Below are positions 25,791 through 35,700 of a DNA stretch of 64,000 nucleotides, one piece after another. The position numbers were made by a program, and so were the translations under genes. The stretch is taken from contig NZ_LT605205.1 in NCBI RefSeq assembly GCF_900095135.1, positions 3,720,001 to 3,784,000 on the forward strand. Direction: 5' to 3'. The DNA is from Proteiniphilum saccharofermentans (lineage in GTDB: Bacteria; Bacteroidota; Bacteroidia; Bacteroidales; Dysgonomonadaceae). Position 1 is the stretch's first letter; each line of letters opens with the position of its first letter. Under the pieces are notes generated by a model. That model saw nothing but the letters and a program-made list of their open reading frames with translations. It did not search any database and was not told the DNA's origin.

Positions 25791-26319
25791 TTAAAAAATA
25801 ACAGAAGGAATGACGTACGCAAATATTTGCTGACGGATGTAGTATCATGCACGTTTACTTTCTCGGACGGACTAAAAAGCAGAGTTACCTCGTCGCCCGA
25901 TAATGAGATCGTACTTGTAAAACTGATCCCGCGTTCTTCAAAATCAAAACGCTTTGAGGATAGTGTGTTAAGTAATTACTCTTCTGCAAAAAATATGTAT
26001 GAACTGGCGGGACTTTGTGGTTATGATTGCATAAAAACTTTCACACGTCATTTTAAGAAGTGTTTCGGACAAACGCCTTATCAATGGATGTTAGACAGGA
26101 AAATGGAAGAAATCAACTCATTAGTGGTCAATTCGGATATGAGCATTACAGATATAGCCGCCATGTACAACTTCAAGAATATATCGCATTTGATAAGCCT
26201 ATATACCAAACGTTACGGTATTCCACCCCGTAAAAGCAGATTACAGGATATTCCCTGATCCCTGTTCTTACAGAAAAAACAGTATCTTGCATATATTTGT
26301 TTACCCGGGCACCCGACGA

Positions 26320-26419
26320 CCGCCTTCAAGGCGGATGTCTATTTTACCCTCATATTCCTAAAGTACAAGCGGTACAACACTGATAAACATCGGCACGGAT
26401 ATGCCCCATACCCGTGCCG
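26320..26419. terminator. Hairpins between AraC remnant and GH43 gene
   Basis: CCGCCTT-C-AAGGCGG (26320-26334) is followed by a T-rich stretch and could end plus-strand transcripts. CGGCACGG...CCGTGCCG (26391-26419, 8-bp stem extended by TAT/ATA) lies just after the minus-strand GH43 stop and could end or protect that message, though no T-run follows. Confidence 0.45.
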
Positions 26420-26441
26420 ACAATAATATTGATGATGAGCA

Positions 26442-27812
26442 TCAGTGGCTTTCACCCGAAGGGATTGCCAGGCTCTCTCCCCATCCCGCAGGAGTTCCGA
26501 AAGACGGTGTTCCATCGGGCTTCCACGTAAATTTCTGAATGAATGTCGACCTGCCTGATGACCAACCGCTGTCGTTACGGTTTTTGACATGGTAGACGAT
26601 CCAGTCTTCCGCATCGTCAGGCGATTTTGTGAAGCTACAGTGCCCCACTCCGTTCACTCCATCAGCACCGGCCGAATCATCGTTGCGGTAAAAGACGTCC
26701 GTTACGGACTTAGTCCAGTTAGCAGGATGGGTGGGATCAGCCAACGTATCATTGAGCATAATATAACCCAGACGATAGTGCTTTGTCCATGAACCGTTGC
26801 AGGAGTAGACCACAAAAAATTTACCCTGCTCCCTGTTTTTCAGGAATGCCGGTCCTTCATTTATTTTCGTCGCAGAAGAGATGAGTTCCCAATACTTATC
26901 GGCACCCGATATCGCGGATCTTGACGAGGATATGGTGCAGGGATCAGACATGGCGGCAATGTAGAGCTTTTGCTCGGAACTGCCAGCCGGATTCCCCGAC
27001 CACACAGCGTATAATTTTCCGTTCAACATGAATACACCCAGATCAATCGCGTAATGGGTGTTGGAAGCATCGGGCACGACGCCCGGCTGGTAGTTATCGC
27101 CCGTATAGAGCATGCCCATATCTTCCCACTCCCCCATCGGATCGTCGGTCTTCGCCCGTAATACCCCGCTACGCTGATAGCCGTAGGAATTTGTCTCTGA
27201 GTGGGGACGTCCGGCAGCGTAATAGATGTACCACCTGCCGTCGACGCGATGTAATTCGGGCGCCCAGACATGTGTCACGTTCCACGGTTTACTGTTCCCC
27301 ACGTCAATAGGACAATTCCATACCCTGCGGGTATGGGGGAATTCGGACAGCTTGTCGGACCGGGCTATATTTATTCCATTTCCGTCCGCTTTACACAGGT
27401 AATAAGATCCTTCATGCTTTATGATCCACGGATCCGGTATTCCCGCTATGGGATTGGTGAACGTAAGCCTGGTCTGGGTTACGGTCAGTTCAACAGGGGA
27501 TACCCCTTCACAGGTAAACACAATGATACCGGTACGTTTATCCGCAGTACTCTCATCATACTGAATTCTTACCGATATATCCCCTTTTCCTTCCTTTCTT
27601 TCCGGTCTCAGCCATGAATTTTTGGATTCAATGGTCCATGAACTATTGGAAGTCACATAGATGTCGAATGATCCGGCAGCATTCGCAACCAGTTTTTCCT
27701 GTGTATTTATTTTCAGAGCAGGCTTTTCGCTATTGCCCGGATCATCCGGACCATCTTCACAACCAAAGCAAAGAAGGGAAAAGATACATAAACAAGCATA
27801 CAGATGTCTCAT
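26442..27812 (-). CDS. GH43 family glycoside hydrolase lipoprotein with BACON domain
   Basis: 456 residues. Lipobox CFGC (cysteine 18), then a BACON carbohydrate-associated module (about 35-113, with VTSNSSWTIESKNSWL), then a GH43 five-bladed propeller from about 118. The expected catalytic triad is present: D127 in IPDPWI (base), D257 in YAIDLGVF (pKa modulator) and E319 in NEGPAF (acid). GH43 enzymes mostly cut arabinose- or xylose-containing side chains. It lies at the end of the polysaccharide utilisation locus and is probably surface or periplasm-facing. Confidence 0.88.
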   Translation of the reverse strand: MRHLYACLCIFSLLCFGCEDGPDDPGNSEKPALKINTQEKLVANAAGSFDIYVTSNSSWTIESKNSWLRPERKEGKGDISVRIQYDESTADKRTGIIVFTCEGVSPVELTVTQTRLTFTNPIAGIPDPWIIKHEGSYYLCKADGNGINIARSDKLSEFPHTRRVWNCPIDVGNSKPWNVTHVWAPELHRVDGRWYIYYAAGRPHSETNSYGYQRSGVLRAKTDDPMGEWEDMGMLYTGDNYQPGVVPDASNTHYAIDLGVFMLNGKLYAVWSGNPAGSSEQKLYIAAMSDPCTISSSRSAISGADKYWELISSATKINEGPAFLKNREQGKFFVVYSCNGSWTKHYRLGYIMLNDTLADPTHPANWTKSVTDVFYRNDDSAGADGVNGVGHCSFTKSPDDAEDWIVYHVKNRNDSGWSSGRSTFIQKFTWKPDGTPSFGTPAGWGESLAIPSGESH

Positions 27813-27955
27813 AATTGAAGTTGTTTTATTGAAGTATTCTAAATCGCTGACACATTAACCTTTCAATTTCATTAGGCGTTTTTTCGCTATGGCATAGTAT
27901 AAGCAAGCTTATCCTCTGCTCATTTAGCTTAACGAAAACGTTCAATTTCATTAGA

Positions 27956-29071
27956 CTATTTATCGAGTAAGGCATAAGCACACCATAATACAGGCGCTTG
28001 TCCATGAAAATCGCCTGCTATACGAGGGCGATCAAGGTAATATTGCTTACTGTTCTTTTTACCAGTGCCGATACATACTTCGGTAAGATCATTGTCATCG
28101 TTTATATAATTGCACAATGAGAGCCAGGCCCTGCGGGCGACAGGTGCAAATTCCCCCTCATCCAGCCAGCCGTTCTTCACACCGGCAATCATGGCATAAG
28201 TGAACATGGCCGATCCGGATGTTTCCGTCCAGGATTCGGGATCATCGATCAGTTGATTCCAAAGTCCGTCTCTGTTGATATATTTTTTCAGATTGTTCAT
28301 CATCAGGAGATACCCTTTAAGGATGCGTTCCCTGTTGGGATCGCTTTCCGGTAAATTGAACAGAAGTTCGGTCATTCCTACCGCCATCCAGCCGTCGCCC
28401 CGTCCCCAATAAAAAGGCACGTCCGGTGCATGGTAGAAAAGGCCATTGGCATGTTGCAACTCATCCAGATACAATACCATCTCTTTGGCGGCCCTGTTCA
28501 TGTATTCGGCATTCCCGGTAATAGTATAGGCTTCGGATTGTACGATCGTAATCATATACATATCATCTATCCAGAGGCGGGTTTGCCAGGAATATCCTTT
28601 CTCATGCCATTTACGCTCTTCCTCTCTGGCATTGGCCGGCAGTATCCATTGGGTGTCGGCATAGGGCAGCCCGAGATCCAGATAGCGCTTATCCCCGGTT
28701 ATACCGTACAATCTGAGAGGCAGGCATCCGAACATATTCTGGTCTACATGGATGGGCGGGGGAAGAAGATCCTTTTCTATGTGGAACAGTAATTCGAAGC
28801 GGTTTCTCAGTTGTTTTATCAATGCCTGATCATCGGTCAGCTCTGCGAACCGGAGTGCTCCATACCAGGTGCATACTTCAGCATAATGTATTCCTTTATC
28901 GAAATACAACTGATGTTTACTCTCCAAAAAGCGTTTACTCAGTTTATCACCAACACTTTTGGGATCTGCATTTACAGGGAAATTATCAAAATAATCCTGA
29001 GACGCAACAGAGTTTGTTGCCAAGAAAACAGTTACAAATAATACACAAATAAAGCGGTAATTCTTTTTCAT
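27956..29071 (-). CDS. GH105-like unsaturated glucuronyl/galacturonyl hydrolase
   Basis: 371 residues with a cleavable signal (ending NSVASQ), so periplasmic. An alpha/alpha-barrel with the GH88/GH105 pattern: CTWYGALRF, SWQTRLWIDDMYM (catalytic-type Asp pair), HAPDVPFYWGRGDGWMAVGM and SGSAMFTYAM. Such enzymes remove the unsaturated uronic acid left on oligosaccharides by polysaccharide lyases, as in pectin/rhamnogalacturonan or ulvan breakdown. The ATG at 29071 is preferred over 29110 because the signal starts there. A paralogue lies at 36294. No lyase is in the window. Confidence 0.88.
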   Translation of the reverse strand: MKKNYRFICVLFVTVFLATNSVASQDYFDNFPVNADPKSVGDKLSKRFLESKHQLYFDKGIHYAEVCTWYGALRFAELTDDQALIKQLRNRFELLFHIEKDLLPPPIHVDQNMFGCLPLRLYGITGDKRYLDLGLPYADTQWILPANAREEERKWHEKGYSWQTRLWIDDMYMITIVQSEAYTITGNAEYMNRAAKEMVLYLDELQHANGLFYHAPDVPFYWGRGDGWMAVGMTELLFNLPESDPNRERILKGYLLMMNNLKKYINRDGLWNQLIDDPESWTETSGSAMFTYAMIAGVKNGWLDEGEFAPVARRAWLSLCNYINDDNDLTEVCIGTGKKNSKQYYLDRPRIAGDFHGQAPVLWCAYALLDK

Positions 29072-29081
29072 ACGATAAATG

Positions 29082-29109
29082 TTGGAGCCAGGAATCAAGA
29101 CACAAGACA
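29082..29109 (-). repeat. Heptad array, TGTCTTG family (GH105 start)
   Basis: On the minus strand: TGTCTTG, TGTCTTG, ATTCCTG, GCTCCAA, then a short tail to ATCGTATG at the start codon (29071). Confidence 0.8.
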
Positions 29110-29121
29110 ATTTAAGTATGC

Positions 29122-29151
29122 CTTGGGAGTAATAATGCCCATGCTCGTTTT
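29122..29151 (-). repeat. Dispersed 30-nt 3'-flank element (copy 2)
   Basis: Minus-strand reading matches 1429-1457 at 26 of 30 positions. It lies 33 nt after the stop of the small lipoprotein gene, in the same sense orientation as copy 1. Confidence 0.5.
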
Positions 29152-29183
29152 ATACAATTCATTGATTTTAACTTACAATCCGG

Positions 29184-29387
29184 TTACAGGTATCTGGTTT
29201 GCCGTACTTGCCAGGGAGGCATCGGAAACTCGGTGCTCCTCAGCCCGTCATGTGACACCCTTATCCGGTATAGTTTAGGGGCATCCGTAACCGGACTATT
29301 ATTTCCCGGACCGTCATTTTTGTCACCACAGGCTATAAAGACACAGCAGAGTGCCAGTAAAACTGTTGCTTTGAAAAATCTTTCCAT
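29184..29387 (-). CDS. Short lipoprotein, probably truncated
   Basis: 67 residues. Lipobox VFIAC with GDKNDGPG behind it, then only about 45 residues (APKLYRIRVSHDGLRSTEF). Lipoproteins at this position of a utilisation locus normally have several hundred residues, so the gene may be a 3'-truncated remnant. The ATG at 29387 begins the signal; the frame is open to 29465. The dispersed 30-nt element follows its end. Confidence 0.5.
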   Translation of the reverse strand: MERFFKATVLLALCCVFIACGDKNDGPGNNSPVTDAPKLYRIRVSHDGLRSTEFPMPPWQVRQTRYL

Positions 29388-29495
29388 TATATAAATATTT
29401 GAATGACCCGTGATACATTTTCTATTCAATCGTGACGGAATAATCAACCATGCATCACGGATCATTTATAACCTCAGTTCATCAATGGAAGAATA

Positions 29496-30614
29496 CTATT
29501 TACCTATATAGATTTCGGCCAACTGTACCGATCCCCGGTCTGTTGCAAAACATTCCGGCTTCTGAGAATAAAATTTCAGATACCTGTATGTCGATTGAGG
29601 GATCACAAGATTCGGCGTCTCTACTGTGGCCGCTACATCCCAGCCCGGGACAACAACATCCGTAGCAATAGGAGTGAAATTCACGCCATCGTTACTCCCG
29701 GAAACCTCTTCTATGATCCGGTATCTGAGAAGCGTATCGGTACCGCTCCTGTGACGGATCCTGAAGTAACTTACCTCGCGTTCTGCTTTCATATCGACAA
29801 TGAAATAAACAAAGCCGCCATTTGCCGCAGTAGGTATTGAAATACCCGCATGACTTTTCCCCGGTTTCACCAAAGCAAACCATGTAGCAGGATCTCCGTC
29901 GAGTGCATGTTCCAGTTTATTATTGTTCCCTTCTACAAAAAGAGGATTTTGCGAGGCGGTTAACGTCCATCCTTCACGCGAATAGTCTTCAAACACCCTT
30001 ACATTAAATTCTCCCGAAACGGATGGATCATATTTGGATGTAACGGTTACCTTTGCGGTTCCACCAGCGACCCCCGTGATGATCCCGCTTGTGTTTACAT
30101 CCACGACCGACGGGTTGTCGGAACTGTAGAGCAAATCGTTGATAGAAGCTTCCGCGGGAGATATGATGATGAGTGTTTTCAGATCTTCGGCAGATCCTAC
30201 ATTGATATGTATTTCAGGATCAATGATTTCTATTTCAGAGATTTCGATGACGTCTTTTTCTCTTACCGTCAATGTAAATTCGTCGGATTTTCCATCTACC
30301 GTTACAGCTATTACAGCGGTACCCACTGAATTTGTATTGATTTTTCCCCTGGCATCCACCACGGCCACATCGGCATCGGAAGAGGCAAACGTTTGCATTT
30401 TATTGGTGGCATCTTCCGGAAAAACGGTTAACCGGTTTGCAATCACCAGAGAGTCGCCGATCTCTATACTTACTCCTTTTTTGAGGTCTTCGTCCAATGT
30501 TATACTTTCCACACTGACATTCTCATATTTGGGTATGTTATTGTCACAATTGGTCAATGATAATCCGGTAACAAAGAACACCAGAAGAATGACTATTAAT
30601 GTATTTTTTGTCAT
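29496..30614 (-). CDS. Ig-like and discoidin-domain surface lipoprotein
   Basis: 372 residues with lipobox LTNC. Two bacterial Ig-like group 2 repeats (around VTVDGKSDEFTLTV and SGIITGVAGGTAKVTVTSKY) are followed by a C-terminal F5/8 type C (discoidin) fold with LEHALDGDPATWFALV, YFIVDMKAEREVSYFRIRHR and YRYLKFYSQKPE. Discoidin domains in such loci often bind glycans. It follows SusD by 39 nt and is probably the SusE-like accessory binding protein of the locus. Confidence 0.8.
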   Translation of the reverse strand: MTKNTLIVILLVFFVTGLSLTNCDNNIPKYENVSVESITLDEDLKKGVSIEIGDSLVIANRLTVFPEDATNKMQTFASSDADVAVVDARGKINTNSVGTAVIAVTVDGKSDEFTLTVREKDVIEISEIEIIDPEIHINVGSAEDLKTLIIISPAEASINDLLYSSDNPSVVDVNTSGIITGVAGGTAKVTVTSKYDPSVSGEFNVRVFEDYSREGWTLTASQNPLFVEGNNNKLEHALDGDPATWFALVKPGKSHAGISIPTAANGGFVYFIVDMKAEREVSYFRIRHRSGTDTLLRYRIIEEVSGSNDGVNFTPIATDVVVPGWDVAATVETPNLVIPQSTYRYLKFYSQKPECFATDRGSVQLAEIYIGK

Positions 30615-30653
30615 AGCACACTGTTTTTATGTTATTATCATCTATCATTTATT

Positions 30654-32489
30654 TTACCAACCCGGATTCTGAACAAGTTGCTCACTTTTCTGAATGGCGG
30701 CGTAAGGTATGGGATCAAAATAATTTTTCCTTTTAAAGCTACGGTCATGTATGACCGTTCTTGTATGAAATGTGGTTTTGTTCCCATACATGTTCATGCC
30801 GTGGAAGTTTCCTCCCTGTCCGCCTTCTCCCGGCGCGTTTTCAGCGATCATCCACCGCCGCACGTCGAAATAACGTTGTCCTTCGGTTGCCAGCTCGATG
30901 CGCCTTTCCCTGCGGATGGCTTCCCGTTGTAAATTTTGGTCTCCTTTTATAGCAGGGTTGAGTTCTTCCAGCTTCGGCAATCCGGCACGTTCCCTTACAC
31001 GGTTTACATATTCCAATACATCGGGATCGGACGGGGTGACTTCATTCAATGCCTCGGCATATAACAGGTAAAAGTCAGCCAGGCGGAAGATGATGGAAGG
31101 TCTGAACTTGGACTTGACTCCCGGGGAATCCATGTGCACGGTACGATTAACCCTCTTATAGAGGAGATACCCTGTCCTCGGGGATCCTTCCACCCTGTTG
31201 TCGGCGTTCCCACCTCTGTAGAACTGCACTTCTTTATTACTGATATGCCATCTTTTCCCGGAAAAGGTGACCGTATTGTAAAAGCGCGGCTCACGGTCGA
31301 TATACATATTGGAAACCTCCACTCCATTGTATGTGCCGAATCCGGTTTCACTGTACAATGGAGACTTAGACAAAAAAGACGTATTTTTGATCGGCAACCC
31401 GTCTTTCATATAAAAATCGTCAACCAGTTCCTGTACAACCGCTATATCTCCCAATCCCTTACTCTCGCTGCGGGGTGTGGTAAAGGTATCATAATCGTTT
31501 CCGTCCGCACCTCCCCAGGAGGTGACCGAAGTAGCCCATATGATCTCCCTGTTATACTCCTGGAAAACCCCGTAAACGGATTGATCAGGATCTAAAACTC
31601 CGTTAGACATCACTCTATACAATTCGTACCTGTTATTTTCTTCTGCATAGTGGATGAAAGCCTTGCACGCATCAAGCGCTTTCTGCTTTTTGCTTTCATC
31701 TTTGGCAGGGAACAGGTATTTACCGTCTTTATTCTGCAACTGCAAAGCCTCCGTATATTCGCCGTTATAAAGCGGGCTGGCAGCATACATCCATAATTTA
31801 GCAAGCACAGCCAGGGCCACTCCTTTGGTAGGTACCGCCCTGAAACTTTCATTATCATGGTAAGGTTCCTGCTCCATGCCCGGGATGGCTTCCTTGATCT
31901 CGGTATCTATAAAATCAATGACTTCATCCAATGAGTTACGGGGGATATCCAGCTCATCATCCAGTGTAAAAGACTGGGTAATAACAGGTATCGGCCCATT
32001 TAACTCCATCAGGTAAAAATGATACAATGCTCTCATAAAGCGCACATTGGCCTTATATCGATCAACCTCCGCCTGCGTAAGTGTGGCTGCATTAGGACCT
32101 CCTTCTTCTACGATGGGTTTGGCTTTTTCCAGGAATATATTCGCCTGCCTTATCCTCTGGTATAACTCGACCCACCTTTCCGAAGTGTTGTTCGTTGCAT
32201 TCCAGTCGTTATACCGCCCTGTATTATTTGCCCACCGGTTATACACCTCATCGGTATACGCGCTCCATATACCACCCATTCCATTCGCATTGCAAAACCT
32301 GGAATAATTAGGCATATTACTATACACATTTGCATACCATCTCTTGGTATAATCCACATTGCTAAAGACCTGATCGAAAGAGGACAGTCCTCCCGAGAGT
32401 TCGTCAGATACGTCCAGATAATCCAAACAAGAATTGAAAGAACTGACCAATAAGCCGATAATCAGTATTTTTATTGATTTGATTTTCAT
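30654..32489 (-). CDS. SusD/RagB outer-membrane lipoprotein of the GH105 locus
   Basis: 611 residues from the ATG at 32489 (frame opens at 32510). Lipobox FNSC. A TPR-like helical body with YQRIRQANIFLEKA and KANVRFMRALYHFYLMEL, and the C-terminal signature FRLADFYLLYAEALNEV ... YVNRVRERAGLP, EAIRRERRIELATEGQRYFD and VRRWM, ending in the common PGW tail. It caps the STN-type SusC encoded upstream. The 212-nt gap from SusC contains a large hairpin, a duplicated start context and a heptad array. Confidence 0.93.
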   Translation of the reverse strand: MKIKSIKILIIGLLVSSFNSCLDYLDVSDELSGGLSSFDQVFSNVDYTKRWYANVYSNMPNYSRFCNANGMGGIWSAYTDEVYNRWANNTGRYNDWNATNNTSERWVELYQRIRQANIFLEKAKPIVEEGGPNAATLTQAEVDRYKANVRFMRALYHFYLMELNGPIPVITQSFTLDDELDIPRNSLDEVIDFIDTEIKEAIPGMEQEPYHDNESFRAVPTKGVALAVLAKLWMYAASPLYNGEYTEALQLQNKDGKYLFPAKDESKKQKALDACKAFIHYAEENNRYELYRVMSNGVLDPDQSVYGVFQEYNREIIWATSVTSWGGADGNDYDTFTTPRSESKGLGDIAVVQELVDDFYMKDGLPIKNTSFLSKSPLYSETGFGTYNGVEVSNMYIDREPRFYNTVTFSGKRWHISNKEVQFYRGGNADNRVEGSPRTGYLLYKRVNRTVHMDSPGVKSKFRPSIIFRLADFYLLYAEALNEVTPSDPDVLEYVNRVRERAGLPKLEELNPAIKGDQNLQREAIRRERRIELATEGQRYFDVRRWMIAENAPGEGGQGGNFHGMNMYGNKTTFHTRTVIHDRSFKRKNYFDPIPYAAIQKSEQLVQNPGW

Positions 32490-32500
32490 ACGATTAAATT

Positions 32501-32535
32501 TTAGAACCAAGAGTCAAGAATCAAGATCCAAGACG
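32501..32535 (-). repeat. Heptad array, TGTCTTG family (SusD start)
   Basis: Minus strand: CGTCTTG, GATCTTG, ATTCTTG, ACTCTTG, GTTCTAA, then AATTTAA and TCGTATG with the SusD start at 32489. Confidence 0.85.
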
Positions 32536-32625
32536 ATTTCATCATTCGTCCGGTTATTCATCTTTTATCATGGTTGTTTCATACGATTATTTTATTTGTT
32601 TACATCAATGTGTATGGAACCTTTG

Positions 32626-32675
32626 ATGTTTAAGATAATCATTCCCTTCGGGTGTTTAATGATTATCTTAAGCAT
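32626..32675 (-). promoter_or_regulatory. Large hairpin in the SusC-SusD spacer
   Basis: TTAAGATAATCATT (32630-32643) pairs perfectly with 32658-32671, and the stem extends past one mismatch to 18 bp. The loop holds a mini-stem CCC-TTC-GGG. There is no T-run, so it may set the SusC:SusD transcript ratio by RNA stability or attenuation. Confidence 0.7.
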
Positions 32676-32701
32676 GTCGGTTTCATACGATTATTTTATT
32701 T

Positions 32702-35700
32702 TTAAAAATTTAATTCAACCCCCAACGTAAACGTTCGGGGCAGCGGATAACTATTTCCCCCGTTCTGGTTACCGAGTTCCGGATCCCAATATTTCACATC
32801 ATCCCATACATACATATTATACCCCTGGAGGTATACCCTGGCGCCATTCAACAGTAACTGCTGCGTATATTGCTTTGGGATGTTATAGCCTACTTCAAGA
32901 TTCTTGAAACGAAGGAAACTTCCGTTTCTCAACCACCACGTACTGGGTTCCTTGTTCACATTTTTAGCATAGCCTACGTGTAATCTCGGCATGATCACAT
33001 CCTGGCTTGGATTGTCGGCTGTCCACCGACTGTCGAGGAACTCTTTACGGATATTTGATTTTTCGATTCCCCAGTTGAAAGGCCAGAAGGTGTTGTTGCC
33101 GCTTGCCAGAAGGATAGATGAATTACCTGTCCCCTGGAAAAAAGTACTTACATAAAATCCTTTGTACTCGACATTTATCCCGAAGCCATAGTTTATTTCC
33201 GGATTGTAAGGATGACCGACTCCTCTTACCTTGTCAAAGTTGTCGATCCTGCCGTCATTATTGATATCCCTGTATTTGATATCACCGGGACCTAGGATAC
33301 CTTCCAACGTGACTTCGGGTAATCCGGGTTTCAGTTCGTATGTATAAGTACCATTCGCTTTTTGTGTTTTTATGAAATCGTCTTCCGTGTACAGCCTTTC
33401 AGCAATATACAACTCATGGTCTCCCACTCTTGTGCCGGTGACGGCCTGCCACGGATATTCCTTCGGCAATTCATCGTATTCGATAATTTTATTCCGTGCA
33501 AAAGTGAAGGTACCTCTCATGCTTACTTTTACCGGTCCCCAATCCTGGCGGACATTCAGACTGGCATCCACACCCCGGTTATCCACAATCCCGAAATTTT
33601 CCCAGGGCCTTGCGTGGAACCCGGCTACACCGGGAATGGTGTTCCGCTCCATCAGTATATTCTCCCTCCTGTTATTGAAATAATCGGCGGTCAGTTCGAT
33701 CCGGTTGTTCATGAATCCAAGATCGACACCCACATTTCTTTTATTCTCAATTTCCCATTGGATATTGTTATTCACGAACCGGATATCCTTGATCCCGTCT
33801 CCCAGTCCATTGGTGCCGCCGTTGGAACCTATTCCCTGATTGAAACCGCCTGCATCCATCTGAAATGTAGCGCGGTAAAGGAAACGGGCGCTTCCGGTAT
33901 CGTCATTTCCCGTACGTCCGTAAGAAAGCCTTATCTTCGCCTTGTTCATGATATTGCTCAATGCTGCAGGATAGAATTTTTCGTTCGAAATATAATAGCT
34001 CAATCCCACGGCAGGGAAGAATCCGAATTTTTTGCCTTTGGCAAAGGTTTCACTGCCGGTATATCCGAAGTTACCCTCTATAAAATACCGGTCGTCGTAC
34101 GAATAAGTCGCACGGCCTACCATCCCCTGCTTCCTGAACGGAAGAACCACATCCGATGCCTGCGTTTCTTTCTGCATATACAGGAGCATACCTCCTACCG
34201 TATGTTTCTCCTGAAAGGTGCGTAAGTAATCGAATGAACCTTCTATATAGATCCTGCGGTACGATACGCTTGGTTGCGTTTCAGGATCTTTCAGCTCAGG
34301 AGAACCGGATTCCGATGTCGCGAAAATCAGGGTTCCGTCTTCATCACGCCCGATGGCATTGAACAAGCTGGGCCAGTGATTTCTTAAGGTCTGGAAATTT
34401 CCGTCATAATCCAGACTGACTTTCCCGTTAAATTTCAATCCTGGAGTAACAAAGCTAAGATCCTGGTTTAAACCGATATTCGATTGGATCATTGTCCCCC
34501 ACATTTTCCTGTATCCCTGGTTCATCAGCATATTATACGGATTCCTGTTATTGCCGTCACTCTGGGTAAGATAAGTGGCAAGCGTGCCGTCGCTGTAAAC
34601 AGGAGGGAACAAATGGGGCGGGGTATGCAACATGAATCTGAAGATATCGCCGGGCGACCGGTTGGATGTCGTGCGATTGACATACTGCCCGCTTAGGTCA
34701 ATGCTCAGAAGGGTCGATTTCGTTACATTCAAATCGATATTGCTCCTGAGATTATACCGCTCAAACCCGAAGTCGCCTTTATACTTTTCCATCGGATTTT
34801 GCTTGAAGATCCCCTCCTGCTGGAAATAGGCCATTGACACGAAGTACTTGGCATTCTCCGCCCCACCCCTGAAATTCAGGGTATACCGCTGGTTGGAATA
34901 ATTATTGGCCAGTAACTCATCCATCCATTTACTGTTCGGGTACAGGTCATTGTCGACCCTGTTACGGTATCTTTCTATTTCCTCCGGATATTTATAAGGG
35001 TTCTCCCCGTCATTGAAGTTGGCTTCATTGGCCAGTTCGATATAATCCCACGAATCGACGAATTCAGGCAGGCGGGTCGGTTGGGAAACCGAATATTCGC
35101 CGCGAAAAGAGATCCTCGGTTTTGAGATATTTCCGCGTTTGGAAGTGATCAGGATAACGCCGTTCGCTCCTTCGGCTCCGTATACCGCTGTGGCCGCGGC
35201 ATCTTTCAACAGGCTGAACGTTTCTATTTCATCAGGCTCAATGTTACTGATTGCCCTGGGAATCCCATCGACTAACACAAGCGGATTGGTTCCCCCTTTG
35301 AATGTGCTGATACCCCGTATCCAGAATTCCGCGTCATCACGACCGGGTTCCCCGGAGCGCTGGATACTGATCAGTCCGGCAAGCTGGCCTGCCAGGTTAT
35401 TCGTAAGATTACTGGTGGGCACGGACAATTCTTTTGAAGTGACCGTACTTACAGAGCTCACCACACTCGATTTGCTCTGTTGCCCGTAACCGACAACCAC
35501 CACTTCTTCGAGCATCTGTTCGTCTTCCTGAAGCGTTATGTTCAATACATTCCGGTCCCCTATACGGACTTCCTGGGTGAGAAAACCAATATAGTTGAAT
35601 ACAAGAATATCCGTATCATTGGCATCGATTACATACAATCCGTCTATATTGGTGACGGTACCATTTGTCGTGTTCCTGACCGACACGTTCGCCCCGATCA

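Larger units (their letters stand above)
24683..26258 (+). pseudogene. AraC-type regulator split by IS1595
   Basis: The 5' end ATG-GAC-GGC-ATT-AAA-TTA-AAA (24683-24703) and the 3' part from 25797 join in frame once the IS and one 8-bp target copy are removed. That gives a 160-residue protein. The 3' part has a full AraC helix-turn-helix domain (AKNMYELAGLCGYDCIKTFT, FGQTPYQWMLDRKM, SITDIAAMYNFKNISHLISL). The short N-terminal part has no sugar-binding cupin. After insertion the 3' frame remains open from 25776 (TTG inside the IS end), so a shortened protein might still be made from IS read-through. Confidence 0.82.

Noticed and set aside
33362-34225. 287-codon plus-strand frame inside SusC
   Set aside because: No family features; it is antisense to a well-supported barrel domain.
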